Positions 46,545-58,428 of a DNA stretch of 64,000 nt are shown one piece after another (positions within the stretch are counted from its first letter, which is position 1; the number at the start of each line of letters is the position of its first letter). The position numbers were made by a program, and so were the translations under genes. The stretch is taken from assembly GCA_021399435.1 (NCBI GenBank), contig JAJTUP010000001.1, positions 1,364,001 through 1,428,000 of the forward strand. Direction: 5' to 3'. This DNA is from Diaporthe sp. PMI_573. Taxonomy: Eukaryota > Ascomycota > Sordariomycetes > Diaporthales > Diaporthaceae. The notes under the pieces are model-generated. The model did no database searches. It was not told where the DNA came from and saw nothing but the letters and a program-made list of their open reading frames with translations.

Positions 46545-47345
46545 ATGGCAAACCGCCCTCTTCATTGCGCCGAGTGCAACACTCTTTTGTACCTTCCTTG
46601 TCCGAATGCAGGCCCCGTTGACTTTGACAACCCTATCCGCCTCACTGTTGAGCAGATGATAATTACCGAGATTGTCTGCTCGTCGACCACCTGCCCTTCT
46701 CGGGTAGACGTACAAGACCTTTTCGGGCTCATGGAGCAACCTCTTGAGCAGCCCTTTGAGGACCCTGGTTATGTTCTCACGGTCGACTCTTCGATTGCCA
46801 TGGGTGATCAGGGGGCACCTTTGTCGAACGACGCGCCTCCACAGCAGCAGCAGCCGCCACAACAACAGATTCTTGGCGAGATCCCGGAATTTATTAATGG
46901 CAATGTAGTTCACAAGGGCCCTAATCCATGCCGAAGGTGCTTTACCCACGGCTCTCATTGCCGCTGGGAAGAAGATAATGACTCCTGTATACAATGCCGA
47001 AACCACAAAAGCGTAGTCTGCTGTAGCAAGTCGCTGTTCAAGGCTAAGGCTTCGGGGTTCTGGAAGACTCGCTGCGTCATCGACTATGAACCACCTTTCT
47101 CTATCAGGTCTTCCCGAATTGCTGCCTGCTCTCACGGTTGTGCTGTTCTTCAGTACCACGTCAGATGGGCCTGTAACGCACACCCTGCGTGGGAGGATTC
47201 CGAGAACCTGAAAGACTTCCCTTCGGTTTTGGAGGCGTTCCACCTCGCTAACCCTACCATGCCTGGGCCTCCAGATTTTCTCGTAAGGAATGGGAATGGG
47301 GAGTTTCTCTCCGAATTCCTGGCAGCAGCACCCGTGATGGAGTAA
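46545..47345 (+). CDS. unknown 266-residue protein with a Zn2Cys6-like cysteine cluster
   Basis: A single-exon open frame from ATG 46545. The N-terminus CAECNTLLYLPCPNAG contains paired cysteines, and CSSTTC follows near residue 46. A glutamine/proline-rich spacer (PPQQQQPPQQQ) lies around residue 100. Residues about 128-160 read NPCRRCFTHGSHC, then a gap, then CIQCRNHKSVVC, a C-x2-C-x6-C-x8-C-x2-C-x7-C spacing that fits the fungal Zn2Cys6 pattern although it lacks the usual run of lysines and arginines. No activator domain follows; the C-terminal third is unassigned. A small zinc-binding regulator is possible but not proved. No intron is needed. Confidence 0.55.
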   Translation: MANRPLHCAECNTLLYLPCPNAGPVDFDNPIRLTVEQMIITEIVCSSTTCPSRVDVQDLFGLMEQPLEQPFEDPGYVLTVDSSIAMGDQGAPLSNDAPPQQQQPPQQQILGEIPEFINGNVVHKGPNPCRRCFTHGSHCRWEEDNDSCIQCRNHKSVVCCSKSLFKAKASGFWKTRCVIDYEPPFSIRSSRIAACSHGCAVLQYHVRWACNAHPAWEDSENLKDFPSVLEAFHLANPTMPGPPDFLVRNGNGEFLSEFLAAAPVME

Positions 47346-48020
47346 AGACAGAGGTAGGTAGAGTGAACCGCCGCCACCGCTTCACGTCGACAGGTAGGGT
47401 TATCTAGCATTTGTTTGTGGGTCAATCGGCATTTTCTTTTTTCGCGAATAGTAATAGAATTTCCTTCCTTGTACTATCAATTTCTTACTTGGCTTGCTTG
47501 GCTTCTTCAAAGTGAATAGTTGCTTGCCTTTTTTCCGAATGTAGTACAGCCAATACTGACATGTTGGAACCATCAATTGATTTGTGGCGTTATTCGGTGT
47601 ACTTTCAGTAGTCTTGCCCTTGCGAGACGGTCAATCATATGCTCTCTTCCTCAGAAATGAGTGTTCATAGGGTCTTTCGGATATGTCCTAGCTACGTCAC
47701 TAGGTCACAAGCCCTCTTCCCAATCTAGGTCTCCAGTATCGTTGAATATCATGGACGATAATAATCCCGCACCAAGTTCTTAAGTTTGTAGGCTAACCTT
47801 CATGGCCAGAGGAGATTGGGCTGGAGGAAATTCATCTTGGGTTTCCATGGTCATCTTGTACCCGGTCTTTACGGGCCAGCGAGTTGCTCAAAATGTGAAC
47901 AAAGGTTGGGTTTTAATCCCCATTAGGATTTTGTTTTCATATTACACATGCTTGAATAGACATTTTTAAAGGACAAACCACACGCTTGAAACCAGACTTT
48001 TACTAAACCAGCCTGTGCCA
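47346..48020. other. intergenic region between convergent genes
   Basis: 675 AT-rich bases without supported genes between the 3' ends of two convergent genes. Confidence 0.4.
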
Positions 48021-48724
48021 TCAGCACCTCCTGAACTTGTAGTTCAGCGTCTCGGTATCAACATCGAACGAGCTCGCGTCTCCAACAACCGCTACCCTGA
48101 AGTTGACATTCAGGATGCCCGGGTTTCCATCCGCGCCGATGCACTGCGACCACAGCGAGTCCGTCACGTTGGCTTTGACCGTGTAGTTGTTGTTGGTGAT
48201 CTTGTTCTTGCCCCCGGTGTTGTCGATCGTGCCTTGCAGAGTGAGCTGTGTGAAGGTCCGTCAGCGCCATGTTGCTGCTGTCTGACATCAAGCAGAGTGG
48301 TGGTTGCATATATCAAACTCACCGTGTCCGTAGCATCATCGCTCCAGTAGACCTGCCAGTAGTAGTTGACCTTTGCGTCCGGCGCCAGCACCAGCTTGCC
48401 CGTAACGTCGGCCTCGGCGAGGCTGACCTGCCAGCCGGGGCTCAGCCCGGCGCCCTGGAAGTGCAGCTCGCAGTTCTCGGTCGTGGGGGTGCCGACGGTG
48501 ATGGTGTCGGCCTCGAACTGCGAGAACTTGTACGTCTGGGAGACCCAGCCGCCGGAGCGCGTCACCGAGTTGGACCCCTGCGTGCACCCGTTTCCCGAGT
48601 ACCGGAACTGCGTCACGGTGCCGACGGAGGCGGGCAGCTCGCGGGGGCTCAGGACGCCGGGGCGGAAGGGGGATGACAGGGCGGTGAGGGGGAGGAGGGT
48701 GGTTGCGAGGAGTTTGGACAGCAT
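48021..48724 (-). CDS. secreted DUF4360-family protein
   Basis: Exons 48724-48323 and 48245-48021 (donor GTGAGT, acceptor CAG) give 208 residues. A signal peptide MLSKLLATTLLPLTALSSP is clear. Then follow TVTQFRYSGNGCTQGSNSV, WVSQTYKFSQFEADTITVG, the ENCELHFQGAG block, PGWQVSLAEADVTGKLVLAP, and a C-terminal part with WSQCIGADGNPGILNVNF. The order GNGCxxGS, NCxLxF, PGWQ, G-L-L and WSxC matches the fungal DUF4360 family of small secreted beta-rich proteins (about 200-220 residues). Function of the family is unknown; a cell-surface or extracellular role is expected. Paired cysteines are conserved. No disruption. Confidence 0.8.
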
Positions 48725-50581
48725 CTCCGGGGCGGTATTATTTACAGCGGGCGGATAATTATCGGTAGGGGAAGAGGGAGTTAGGAAATCCGATGATCTG
48801 TGGGTAAACTCTTCGGGGATATCCTCGTCTGGCTTGTCTGAGAACGCCTGGGGGGTTCAGACCTAATTTCCATGAAGTGGAGCCCTCTTCTTTATAGACA
48901 GAGAATGTCAGGTCTAATGCTGAAAGATCACATGGCTCCACTTTTGAGAAGTTGTCGCCACTGTTGCGATGGTCTGAGAGGCCGTCGAGCTTGGGTTGTA
49001 TTTATCCATATTGCTACCCGCAACTCTGGCGCTCTGGGACCCAAGCTATTTCAGTCCAGACCGCAGCCTATTGTTGGGGTCCCGGTTCACCCGCCATTTC
49101 CAGGGTCGTCGGCTGGAACCGGTTCAACCTTAATTGATTTAAGCTATCCGCTGGCAGTTAGTCTCAGGGTCCTCGGGGCCCAAAGGGTCTCATTTGGGAT
49201 AGATGAGGTGTGGCTGGCTGCGGCAACATCGTGCCTCCGCATGGGGAAGTTGGCCCTGGCGCTCACCGATGGAAGGGCCTCGCCACCTGGAGCTCTCCGG
49301 CCCAGATCTAGAGGCAAGGTGGCCTGTTGACAATTCTGGTGCTGGGAAGTGGGAGTGGCATTTTTGTTTTGTTTTATCTGTCCTCTAGCTGGCCTCAGGC
49401 GATCCAGACCAGCCTTTCGATCACGCCGGCGGACAAACTCCGCACATTTAATAATGGTGACTATCGCGATGTCACCTCAACGGCTCTATCTTGCTTGGCG
49501 TGCTATTTTGGCTCCGCGTTGGCTGCAATAACGTCAAACCATTCCTTCAAATCGCAATATGGAGATCGTAGCCGCTTCAGCTGGTCCTTGACTTCTTCCC
49601 AGGGTGCCAGGGTTGCCATAGACTGATCATCCCGTCAATCACAGTAAACCCAACACATGTGCACTAACGGGCACGTCTTCCCTTTTGAGAGGCGCTCCCG
49701 ATGTCTTGCAGTGCAGCATCAACTAGAGAACCCTTGGGAACATCGCCAGCCCCCACATATAAGCAAAGTGAAGCGCTGTCTCTCCCCGCGCGACATTGCC
49801 AGCTGAGTTCCATGTATGTGCATAAGTCGAGATGTGTCATCAACATGGACCCCGAACAGTGCTCCGCGCAATGCGCAGCAGCATGGCAATGGCTGGCAAC
49901 GAAAGATTTTCAATTCTGTTCCTTAAATTCTGTCATACCAGCCAATTGAATGATGCATATCTGAGAAAAAGCCCAATTCGCCCAGAGAAAAGGGGTTACT
50001 CTCAAAGGCGTCGCAAGCACCTGGTGACTGTGAGTCTAGAACACTGGGCTGGTCTGCTGGCGTGCCCATATCCTTAGCCGCAGTGGAAAAATTAGAAGAT
50101 TGCGACCCGGATTAAAACATCCCGGGCCTCTGGAAGACAGATGCGACCTCGGGAGCGTTCCATTGCAGAAGGTAACGCTGGTCAAAAGATCGAAGCCAAG
50201 CGCACGCGTTGCTCTAGTTAGCTTATGCAATATGTATCGCGGTAGCCCCAGAGCCTAAATGCACGAGTTCAGGTAGAGAGACTGGCTGAGGTTGGTCTAA
50301 AGCTTGATTGCTACCTCGATTGGTCATTCTGTCTCAGCTCAGCTCCAAGTAGGCCCGGTCATCATATGCTCGACCAAGCCGCTCGTCCCCTGCCTCCTGC
50401 TGGCAACTGAGAGTCCTTTGGGCCCTCACGACGACCTGCCCTAATGATTCGGATGTAATGGCCATAGAATGTAGTGAGCCACTTGGCGTGACCTCTCCTC
50501 CGAGTGGACGTTCTTCAGCCTGTTCTCATTTACTCGCCTCCAAAAAAAATACCCCTTCTTTCCACCACATCCTGACTTTTC
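48725..50581. other. no supported gene; possible ankyrin-repeat relic near 49.7-49.9 kb
   Basis: On the minus strand around 49720-49910, the reading GNVARGETALHFAYMWG is followed by a shifted frame, which weakly recalls an ankyrin repeat. Nothing continuous can be built. The rest shows no gene. Confidence 0.3.
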
Positions 50582-51910
50582 CTACGGCGTCATCTTGTCA
50601 TCTCCCAGGTCCAGGGCGGAGAGCATGTCGGCGTCAACACCTCCCTGCTGCTGCCCATTCTTCGACGCCGTCCACTTGTCAAGCTTCACCAGGAACCACT
50701 GGGTAAGGTCGGAGGGGACACCCTCCTCGACCTGGCCATCATCCTCGGCGCCGCCGTCTAACACGCCGCCGCGCAGATCATCGTCCTCGTCTTCGGAAGA
50801 GTCATACTCGCCGTCGTCGCTTCGCGGCAGTTTTCCGAAACCGGCCGCGTCCTTGTGGTGAAAGGCAGGGTTACTCGAGGTGGACGGGCCGTGGGCATTC
50901 TTGAGGTCGGCCAGGTATCGCGCCCGAGCGGTCTCGAAGTGGCTCATAAGGGCCTGCAGGGTGGACGGCTGGGCCACGATGAAAGAGGGCATATCCTTGA
51001 TCGCCTTGGCGAGAACCTGTAGGGCAGCATGGTGAGTTTGACAGACTCAGGATTCGGGCCAAACACAACATACCTCGGTAATCTGGGGGTGCTTGCCCGG
51101 AGTCTCCATGGTTTCCAGCACCAAGTTCCAGTACTCTTTGAAAGATTGTCCCTTGCCCGGCATGACCGTATCGAACGAGCCGGAGACCTTCGAGGCCAAC
51201 CACTTGACCTTCTTGGACGTGAGATAGTCCGACGCCACACACTCCCAGGAGTCGTCCACCCCGATGGTGCGGCCAGACCTGTCCGGCCGCAGCAGCACCG
51301 CGGCCAAGGTGTCTCGCGCCAAGCCACGCAGCAGCGGGCCCGCCTTGTCCGAGAGCACGACCTTGCCCTTGCGCGCGAGGTGCACCTGGAACGCCTCGAG
51401 CGCCTTGACGAGGTCCGCCATCATGTCGGGCTGGTTGTTGAACGCGGAGGGCGCGGCGGGGTCGAACGTCATGCCGGGGACGGGCTCGAACAAGGCTGCG
51501 GTCACGAGGTTCGCGTCGAGTCGCTGGACCTGCTGCAGCTCTCCTTGCCCTCGGTCAGCCGTGGTGGCGAAGACGTCCCGCGGGACCCAGTCGCGGAACT
51601 GGAAGCTGCCGTCGGCGATGGCGCGTTGGAGTCGCTGCTTTCGTTTGGCCCGTTGGCCCAACTGCTGTCTGGAGCTGTAAACCTTGCCAAGGTTGGTCGT
51701 TGTGTTGGATGAGGACTTCTGGATCTTGGCATATGAATGGACCTTAACGCTGTCGTGGTTTCCTCGCTTCTCGTTTGGATTGGAGAGGTTGCGACGGGCA
51801 CGAAGGGGGCTTCGAGATGTGGCAGCTGGAGTGCCGCTGTTGGAAGAGGCAGGCGGGGCATTGCTGTCAATGTCCATGGCCTGATCAGGCATGATGGCGT
51901 CGTCGGCCAT
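50582..51910 (-). CDS. unknown protein, 423 residues, acidic C-terminal region
   Basis: Exons 51910-51074 and 51016-50582 (donor GTATGT, acceptor CAG, 57-base intron, phase 0) give 423 residues. The first 60 residues are polar (MADDAIMPDQAMDIDSNAPP), followed by basic sequence (RQQLGQRAKRKQRLQRAI) that could serve as a nuclear signal. Ordered blocks are FQFRDWVPRDVFATTADRG, LARKGKVVLSDKAGPLLRGL, SWECVASDYLTSKKVKW and SFKEYWNLVLETMETP. Near residue 340 there is a strongly acidic stretch DSSEDEDDD. The high coding quality and clean intron support a real gene. I do not recognise the family; nuclear location is an inference from the basic segment. No membrane segment or signal peptide. Confidence 0.82.
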
Positions 51911-52668
51911 TGTCTCAATGGTTGCCTGAAATGAACTCGAGAAATGATGCTCTCGTTTAGAATGATGTCAGGGTGGTCGAGGTTGTCGAATTGGTGTTGT
52001 TGGGTGGTAGGTTGAGGTAGTCTCAAGTTTTCGAGTCAAATTCAAAGTAGGTCTTTTGTGCCTGTCGAATGAATTGATCTGTGGGTGAATGGAAAGGGAT
52101 TAACAAAACCGCAAATGTGAGGATTTAGCTGCTTCTACTGAGCCGATCAGGTCAAGTGAATCTGAGGGGTGAATTTGGTGAAAGTGAAGGAATAGCACTA
52201 GCCTGGGCAAGGCTCAACATCACAAAAGTTGCTTTCATCGCCTGTCGCACTAATTCAACTTGATCAAAACGTAAAGCTGTGTGGCAGCCCGAGGTGATTT
52301 GCAACGAGCATTGAAACCAGCCCCATGTGCGGTAATCTTGGTGTGCTAGGAAGCGAACTTTCTCTTTCAATCTCAATGATTCGATTTTATTTGTTCTCTT
52401 TCCTTCTCTGGTGAGTCCCTCGGACGAAAGCCACCTGGAGCAACCAAAGGTCAACTACCCAAGTGCGCCTGGCATCAAGCCATGAGCACGACAGAAACGA
52501 AGGCTTCCTGGATATAGCTAGAGGCATGCACGATACGGTATTCGTGGTCTCGGGAGTAGATATCTGTGGCAAAAATGAATTGATCCTAAAAAATATATAC
52601 ACAAAATACCACCCATCAGAATTACCATCCTCCCAACTTAAATCTCCCAAGCCGATGCGATGCCTGGC
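51911..52668. other. intergenic region
   Basis: 758 bases between the 5' end of the unknown gene and the 3' end of the GH2 gene, without supported genes. Confidence 0.4.
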
Positions 52669-55014
52669 TCACATCCGCATCTTCCCCATCGAAGCAGTCG
52701 CATTGCCAGCCCCTCCGCGACCAGCAGCCGCGTCAAACAGGGCCTGGATGTCAGCCTGCCACTGTGCCACGTCGACGCGCTCGACGCGGCGGTCGTAGGT
52801 GATGAGGCCGTTGACCTCGCCCTCGACGTCGGTGGTCTGGGTCCAGACGCCGGCGCTGCAGGCGAACAGCTCGATCTGCTGCCTGTACTCCTCGAAGATG
52901 ACGTGGGCGCGGTAGTTGTACGCCTCGAGGTCGATGTTGACCTCGTACGTCTGGTTGATGGTGTCTATGGCTGCTTGGACGTTCCAGAGGCTGGGGAGGG
53001 GGGCAGTGTTAGTTAGCCTTCCTTCGCTAATCACGGCTGTCTCAGAGCGGAGGGAGGGAGGAGGGAGGGAGGGGAGGGGGAAAACTTACTTCTCGATGGA
53101 GACGTTGTGGCCGATGCCTCCGAACTCGCCCTGGATGCCGATCCGGTTGCTGTCGTACGGCGGCGACTGGATCGAGTAGAATGGGGCGCCGCACTGAGGG
53201 TTAGCGTAGTGGTGGTTGTCGGAGAAGTCACCCGCGCCGTGGTCGTACCAGCCCGATGTCGCGTCGATCAGCCTGGTGCCGTCGGTGGCCCTGATGCGGT
53301 CGGCAATGGCGTACTCGGGGTACGGCGGTGTCCTGATTTGGCCCCAGCCTTCGTTGTAGATCACCTGGAAAACATTGTTAGCGGGCTGGATTCTGTCTGG
53401 TCGGTGCGCGCGGGCAGCTCTTTTATGGCTGTAACAACAACTTACCCAGGTGACAATGGACGTGTAGCTCATGTGCTCGTTGATCATGATGTCGAGCTGG
53501 CGCTCAAACTCTTGCTGCTGCGCACCGTTGGGGAGCGGCACACGGGGAGAAATGCCCGGCATGTCCTGGATGACCATGAGACCGAGAGAGTCGGTGGCAT
53601 AGTAGAACAGGTCTGGCTCGATTTTGATCTGATGGGTTGCGGTTTGTCAGCACCTCGCATCCGTTTTCACTCACCAAGCTCACAACATCCACAGGGAAAT
53701 CTCATTTTAACTCACGTGCTTGCGGACAGCGTTGAAGCCGAGCTTCTTCAGCTCCTGCAGGTCAAAGATCAGGGCCTCATAGTTTGGCGCCAGGTGGATC
53801 CCATCAGGCCAGAATCCCTGGTCGAGCGTCGCCCACTGGAAGACCCACTCGCCGTTGAGCAGCGGCCTCTCGACGCCATCGACGACGCCACGACTGACGG
53901 TGCGGAACCCGGTGTAGCTCGAGACGGTGTCGTCGCCCAGGGTGACGGTCAGGTTGTACAGGGTGGGCGAGTCCGGGCTCCACGGGTCGACGCCGTCGAC
54001 GGTGAAGTCAAAGGCGGTCCCGCTGGTGCCACTTCCCGTGCCAAGGACGCTCCCGTCCTGGTCCAGGACCGTGACCTCGACCGGGCCGGTGGCATTGCCC
54101 GAGGTGTGCACGTTGACGGTGGTGGAGCCGTCCGCGGCGGCCTTGACGTCCAGCTGGGTGATGTGCGTCGCCGGGGCGCTCTCGAGCCACACCGTCTGCC
54201 AGATGCCGCTGCAGGGCCTGTAGAAGATGTGCTCTGGCCTCTTGGTCTGCTTGCCGATGGGGATGACATAGCCGTCCAGGTCTGTTGGGTCGAAGACAAA
54301 GACCTTCCTGCGCAATTTCAACGTGGTCAGCTTTTTTATGGCTTTGTTCATGACCCATCCAAGAGGCCTGGTGCGACCATCCCAGTTTAGCCGGGGTCCC
54401 GGGAAATTCACTTACAGCTCATTGGTCCCGTTGGGGCTCAGATACGACGTCACGTCGATGGTGTTCCTGAAGTAGCCGCCGCGGTGGAAGCTCACCTCCT
54501 GGCCGTTGACGTAGACGGTCGCCTCGTAGTCGACCGCCTCGAAGTTCAGCAGCACGTTGCGGCTGCTGTCCCAGCCGCTGGGGACGTTGAACGTGGTCGC
54601 GAACCACATGGCGGCCGTGTCGAGCACCTGCAGGCCCGAGATGGCGCTCTCGATGCAGCTCGGGATGAGCGTCTCGTACTGCAGCGGGGCGCAGGGGACG
54701 TCGCCCGGCTCGGTGGCATTGCCGGCCCCCTGGTACGTCCAGATGCCGTTCAGCGTCACCCAGTCGTCGCGCTTCAGCTGCGGGCGCGGGTGCTCCGGCC
54801 ACGGGTTCAGCCCGACCTGGTCTGTCCAGGGCGTGTCGAGGGGTGGTGTCTGCAGCTGGTAGGGCACCGGCGTGGATGGCGAACCCGTGCAGCTGCCATT
54901 GCCTGTCTGACGGCGCACAGAAGGGGGATGGATGGCTCCTGACCCGAATGGTGGGACCTGTGCGGCCACGGCCAGCGGCCAGAGGAGTTGGAGGGCTCGG
55001 GAACGCATATTCAC
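52669..55014 (-). CDS. secreted glycoside hydrolase family 2 (beta-galactosidase/beta-glucuronidase-like)
   Basis: Five exons (55014-54416, 54307-53716, 53628-53446, 53364-53090, 52990-52669) total 1971 bases, 657 codons, all in phase. A signal peptide starts MNMRSRALQLLWPLAVAA. The sugar-binding jelly-roll domain (RDDWVTLNGIWTYQG, FEAVDYEATVYVNGQEV, FHRGGYFRNTIDVTSYL) is followed by the immunoglobulin-like domain and the TIM barrel (GFNAVRKH). Glu463 in VIYNEGWGQ is the expected acid/base, and Glu538 in GIQGEFGG is the expected nucleophile; HHYANP lies between them. The C-terminus is short compared with the large beta-galactosidases, as in other fungal GH2 proteins of 600-700 residues. Exact sugar specificity is unknown. 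It would act outside the cell on glycosides. The MFS sugar transporter lies 5.8 kb away. No disruption. Confidence 0.92.
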
Positions 55015-58000
55015 GCCAGGGGGACTGGGCTGTGTCGGCGAAATACGTTGGGGATGCTGCCTTCGCGACGATATATCTACACTCTCAACAACCGCGTCTT
55101 GTATAAAGAGGGGAAGGGCAGCAACGCGACAGGCACACGCAGCAGACGAAGAACAGGAGGAGAGCCTGGGGCCGATCTACTCTAGACAAGCTCGAGGAGG
55201 AGGCGGGTCGGCCGGGCACTTTTATAACTTATTATATGGAGACTATATTTCGTGCCGAGCCCATGGTGGCGGACGGGCACGCAAGCCGTGATGGAGCTCT
55301 CGCCGGGCCCGGCCCCTGGGGACCGAGAAGTGTGTTTACATTACACAGTACTTAGGGATGCACGTTGACATATCCCATCCGCATGCCAGGGATGTTTTGT
55401 ACACTAGCCTACTGCAAATGTGCGTATGTGCTACGGTTGGGGTCGGGAAAAACGAACCAGGTCTTGGAGGGGCTGGGCTAGGCTGGGCTGGCGGGCACAT
55501 CTCTTGCTCTGCGTGTGTGTGTAGTCTGACCGCTGCGCCTGACTACCAGGATGCGCCCCGCGTGCAGGAACCAGGCCTGCCAGGGGAGCTTGGGGATCTT
55601 GGCCGGGATCATCGTGACAGCAAGAAGCTTTCCCTGGTGTGCTGGTAGATTGCGCCCAGAAAGACCAAAAACTGTGTCCGCCCTTGGCCGCAATGCCCGC
55701 ATGGTCGGACTGCATCACGCTGGCAGGCTGGCATGACGCCTGCGACTCTGGGCCGAGCTGAGTTTGGGGCAGGCGGCAAATCAGCGCCGGAGAAATGTCT
55801 GGTGGGTTCTAAAATGGCTCCTCCTGCTAGCAGCATATATGCGCACGGCCTGCATGAGAAGACGGTCTCAGTGGATGATGGAAGAGCGGTGTTGTTACTG
55901 TGGCATATGTTGGAGTAACATGAGGAGTCGTCTCCGCCGAGTCTTGCGACTTCACTGCTGGTTCCAAGATGAGCATTACTGTTTTCCTGTTTGGGGATGA
56001 GTTGACGACTAGTCAACCTATAGGCCCGGTACTTTGTAGAGAACAGCGGCACGGAAGCGAGCCTGGCTAAGTGGACAATTTGACGAGGGCTCCAATCAGG
56101 CACCAAAGGACAGCAGTTGGAGCCATCTGGACATGGTCAGCAGGGCAGGATCCTTCCAGGCACGATGGACAGGAACTTGCTGGTCTAGTGATTACCTGCA
56201 GTGACGCTGCATCCGGTGATGTGGATTAGGGGAGATGCTGATCACCTCGTGTGGGTGCGACATCGTTGCAGGGGAAACAACCGATCCGACGAACGCCCCT
56301 TGGCGAGGGCAGGTCAGCGCGCACAATCGGACGATGGGCCATGGTAGGATGGGCCGCTGTTGGAGAGTTCGTTCTCCTTGCATGTGCATAGCCGAGGAAA
56401 CAGAGTTTCGAGCGGCATGAGAGCCCTGTTGTCTACCTTATTTTGCTGCCAAAGTTCAGTCCATCTGGCCCCTTTGCCTGCCTGTGAGATATCCTTGAAA
56501 AAGAAGAACAGTCTGACCAGCCACACAAAATTCCCATCTCATCGAACGAACTCCATCATCTCGCCCCCCACCACCACCAACTGGCTTCCCGCGAAATCCT
56601 GGGGTAGCCCCAGCGTAAGCCACGGGTATCTACCGGGCCTGACCCAGCCGCCAAGGGGATGGAGCCACAAGCGGCCCATAGAAAATGCGGGACATCCCTG
56701 CGCCCGTCACCCTTGGCCGAGCTTGTGCGGTAGTGTAGTATGATATAGCCATCTCATCTCCCATGGGACTGAATCATGTGTACTACTTGGATGGGTTTCT
56801 CATCGAGAGACACAACAACCTGTGCCTTGGCCTTGGACAGCAGAGGATGGCGTTCGGGATATTGACAATTATTGAGAGCGTGGCGTGCCGGCGGAACATT
56901 CCGAACAAAGCCCACATCATTTTCTGTCGTTTTTCTGCCAGCGAGAAACAAAGTGCATGGATGATGTCAATTTAATGGCCGGCTCATGCAGTCATCCTCG
57001 CCTCGTAGGGACCTGGGGTCAGGCTGCTGCCAAGAAATGATGTGCTCCCTTGTACTGCAACGTTCCGCACTATTACAGGCCAAATTTCTCCAGGCGCGAG
57101 TCTTCTGTCTAGGTACTGTGGTACAAGTGCGGGGTGGTATTGTTCTTTCGTGTTTCCTGGCACCACCTGAGATTAAGGGGAGCCTGAACGCGCATGCCAT
57201 GGTGGGAACGACGACGAGTCAAAGCTCCAATACCGCGTCTTTGCCGAAGTAGCCTTCAGAGGTCGCCCGTTGAAAGTCAGGGCAGCCCAGAGAAACAAAA
57301 ACCTCTCATGACCTATGCGGACAAGATTTCCGAGATTAAATGCAACGTCGATCTGCCCTCGAGATCAGGTCAACAGGACTATTTCCAAGCAAATACTGCA
57401 GTGGACTGGGCATGCGAATCATGCATGCTCTTCCCCAAGTCGGAGGTCCGCCCAAGATTCATCTGCATTCAGACTTCTGCACGTCTTCTATATTTAAGCG
57501 ACCTAAAGGTGGATGCAATATCCGTGCGACTAGCCGTGCCCGTGCCGACACCTTATTCATTCATCATGGCTGCGTCTCTCAGGAGGCGCTTGAATCTTAT
57601 ATCAGATTCAAGCTTAGTTTTCTGATGCTCTAATGCTAAAGACGAGGTCGTCTGATTACAACAATACAACCCCCTCTGGCCCTTAAACCCAGGCTGCTCA
57701 GACACCCACACCCGGGCCCCGCAAGCTTTTGCCGCGGGGCCATCCCAAGGCCCTAGAGCTAATTCCTGCCGAGGATCCCGCGGCGTGGCGCTCGCCTCTG
57801 CCGGCATAAGACAAGAAACATGGCTGGGCTTATTGTTTAAGTCCCGCACACCGTTTGATGCCACAATCTGGGGCAAAAAAGGGCGCTACGGTGAAGGGGC
57901 TTGTCCAAGCGCGTGTACACAACCAACCAACCTTCCAAGGCCGGGACGGGCAGCCACATGACCTATATGCCACCCCCCATCTTGTCGCAGCACTAAATAA

Positions 58001-58428
58001 TGAACTGGTTCATCTGAACAACTCTTGTGGCAGGGTCGCTGATCGACAGGCGGCATGTCTCATCGCGAATGGGGAACCAAGGCTGACTGACCGCAAACTT
58101 GTCTTGAACTTTCCAGCGCCAAGTTGCACGCGGTTGGAGTTCGTGCATGTGTCGTGGTCGAGACCGCCAGTCCCTCAGGCCGGATAGATGGGTACTTCTC
58201 GCGTCGGACCTGGACTTCCAATAACGACGCAATTACATCGGGACACAGCCTGAGACACCGCTACAACCTCACCCACGCGGGCGTGACTATCGAAAGCTGG
58301 GTAAACGACGACAATGTAGCATTTCCCCTTTGCGCTTCCCTCTTGCCTTTTGACAGTCTATTATATCGCAAACCCTTGGCTCATATACCTGCTGTAGACA
58401 CGCAGAAGATCGTCAGGCCCTCACGCCC
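55015..58428. other. 3.4-kb gene-free stretch
   Basis: Short open frames occur on both strands but none has a recognisable motif. The part next to 55014 contains the upstream region of the GH2 gene. Confidence 0.4.

Noticed and set aside
49664..49913. Ankyrin-repeat-like reading GETALHFA
   Set aside because: Only part of one repeat is visible and the frame shifts at once; kept as a note only.
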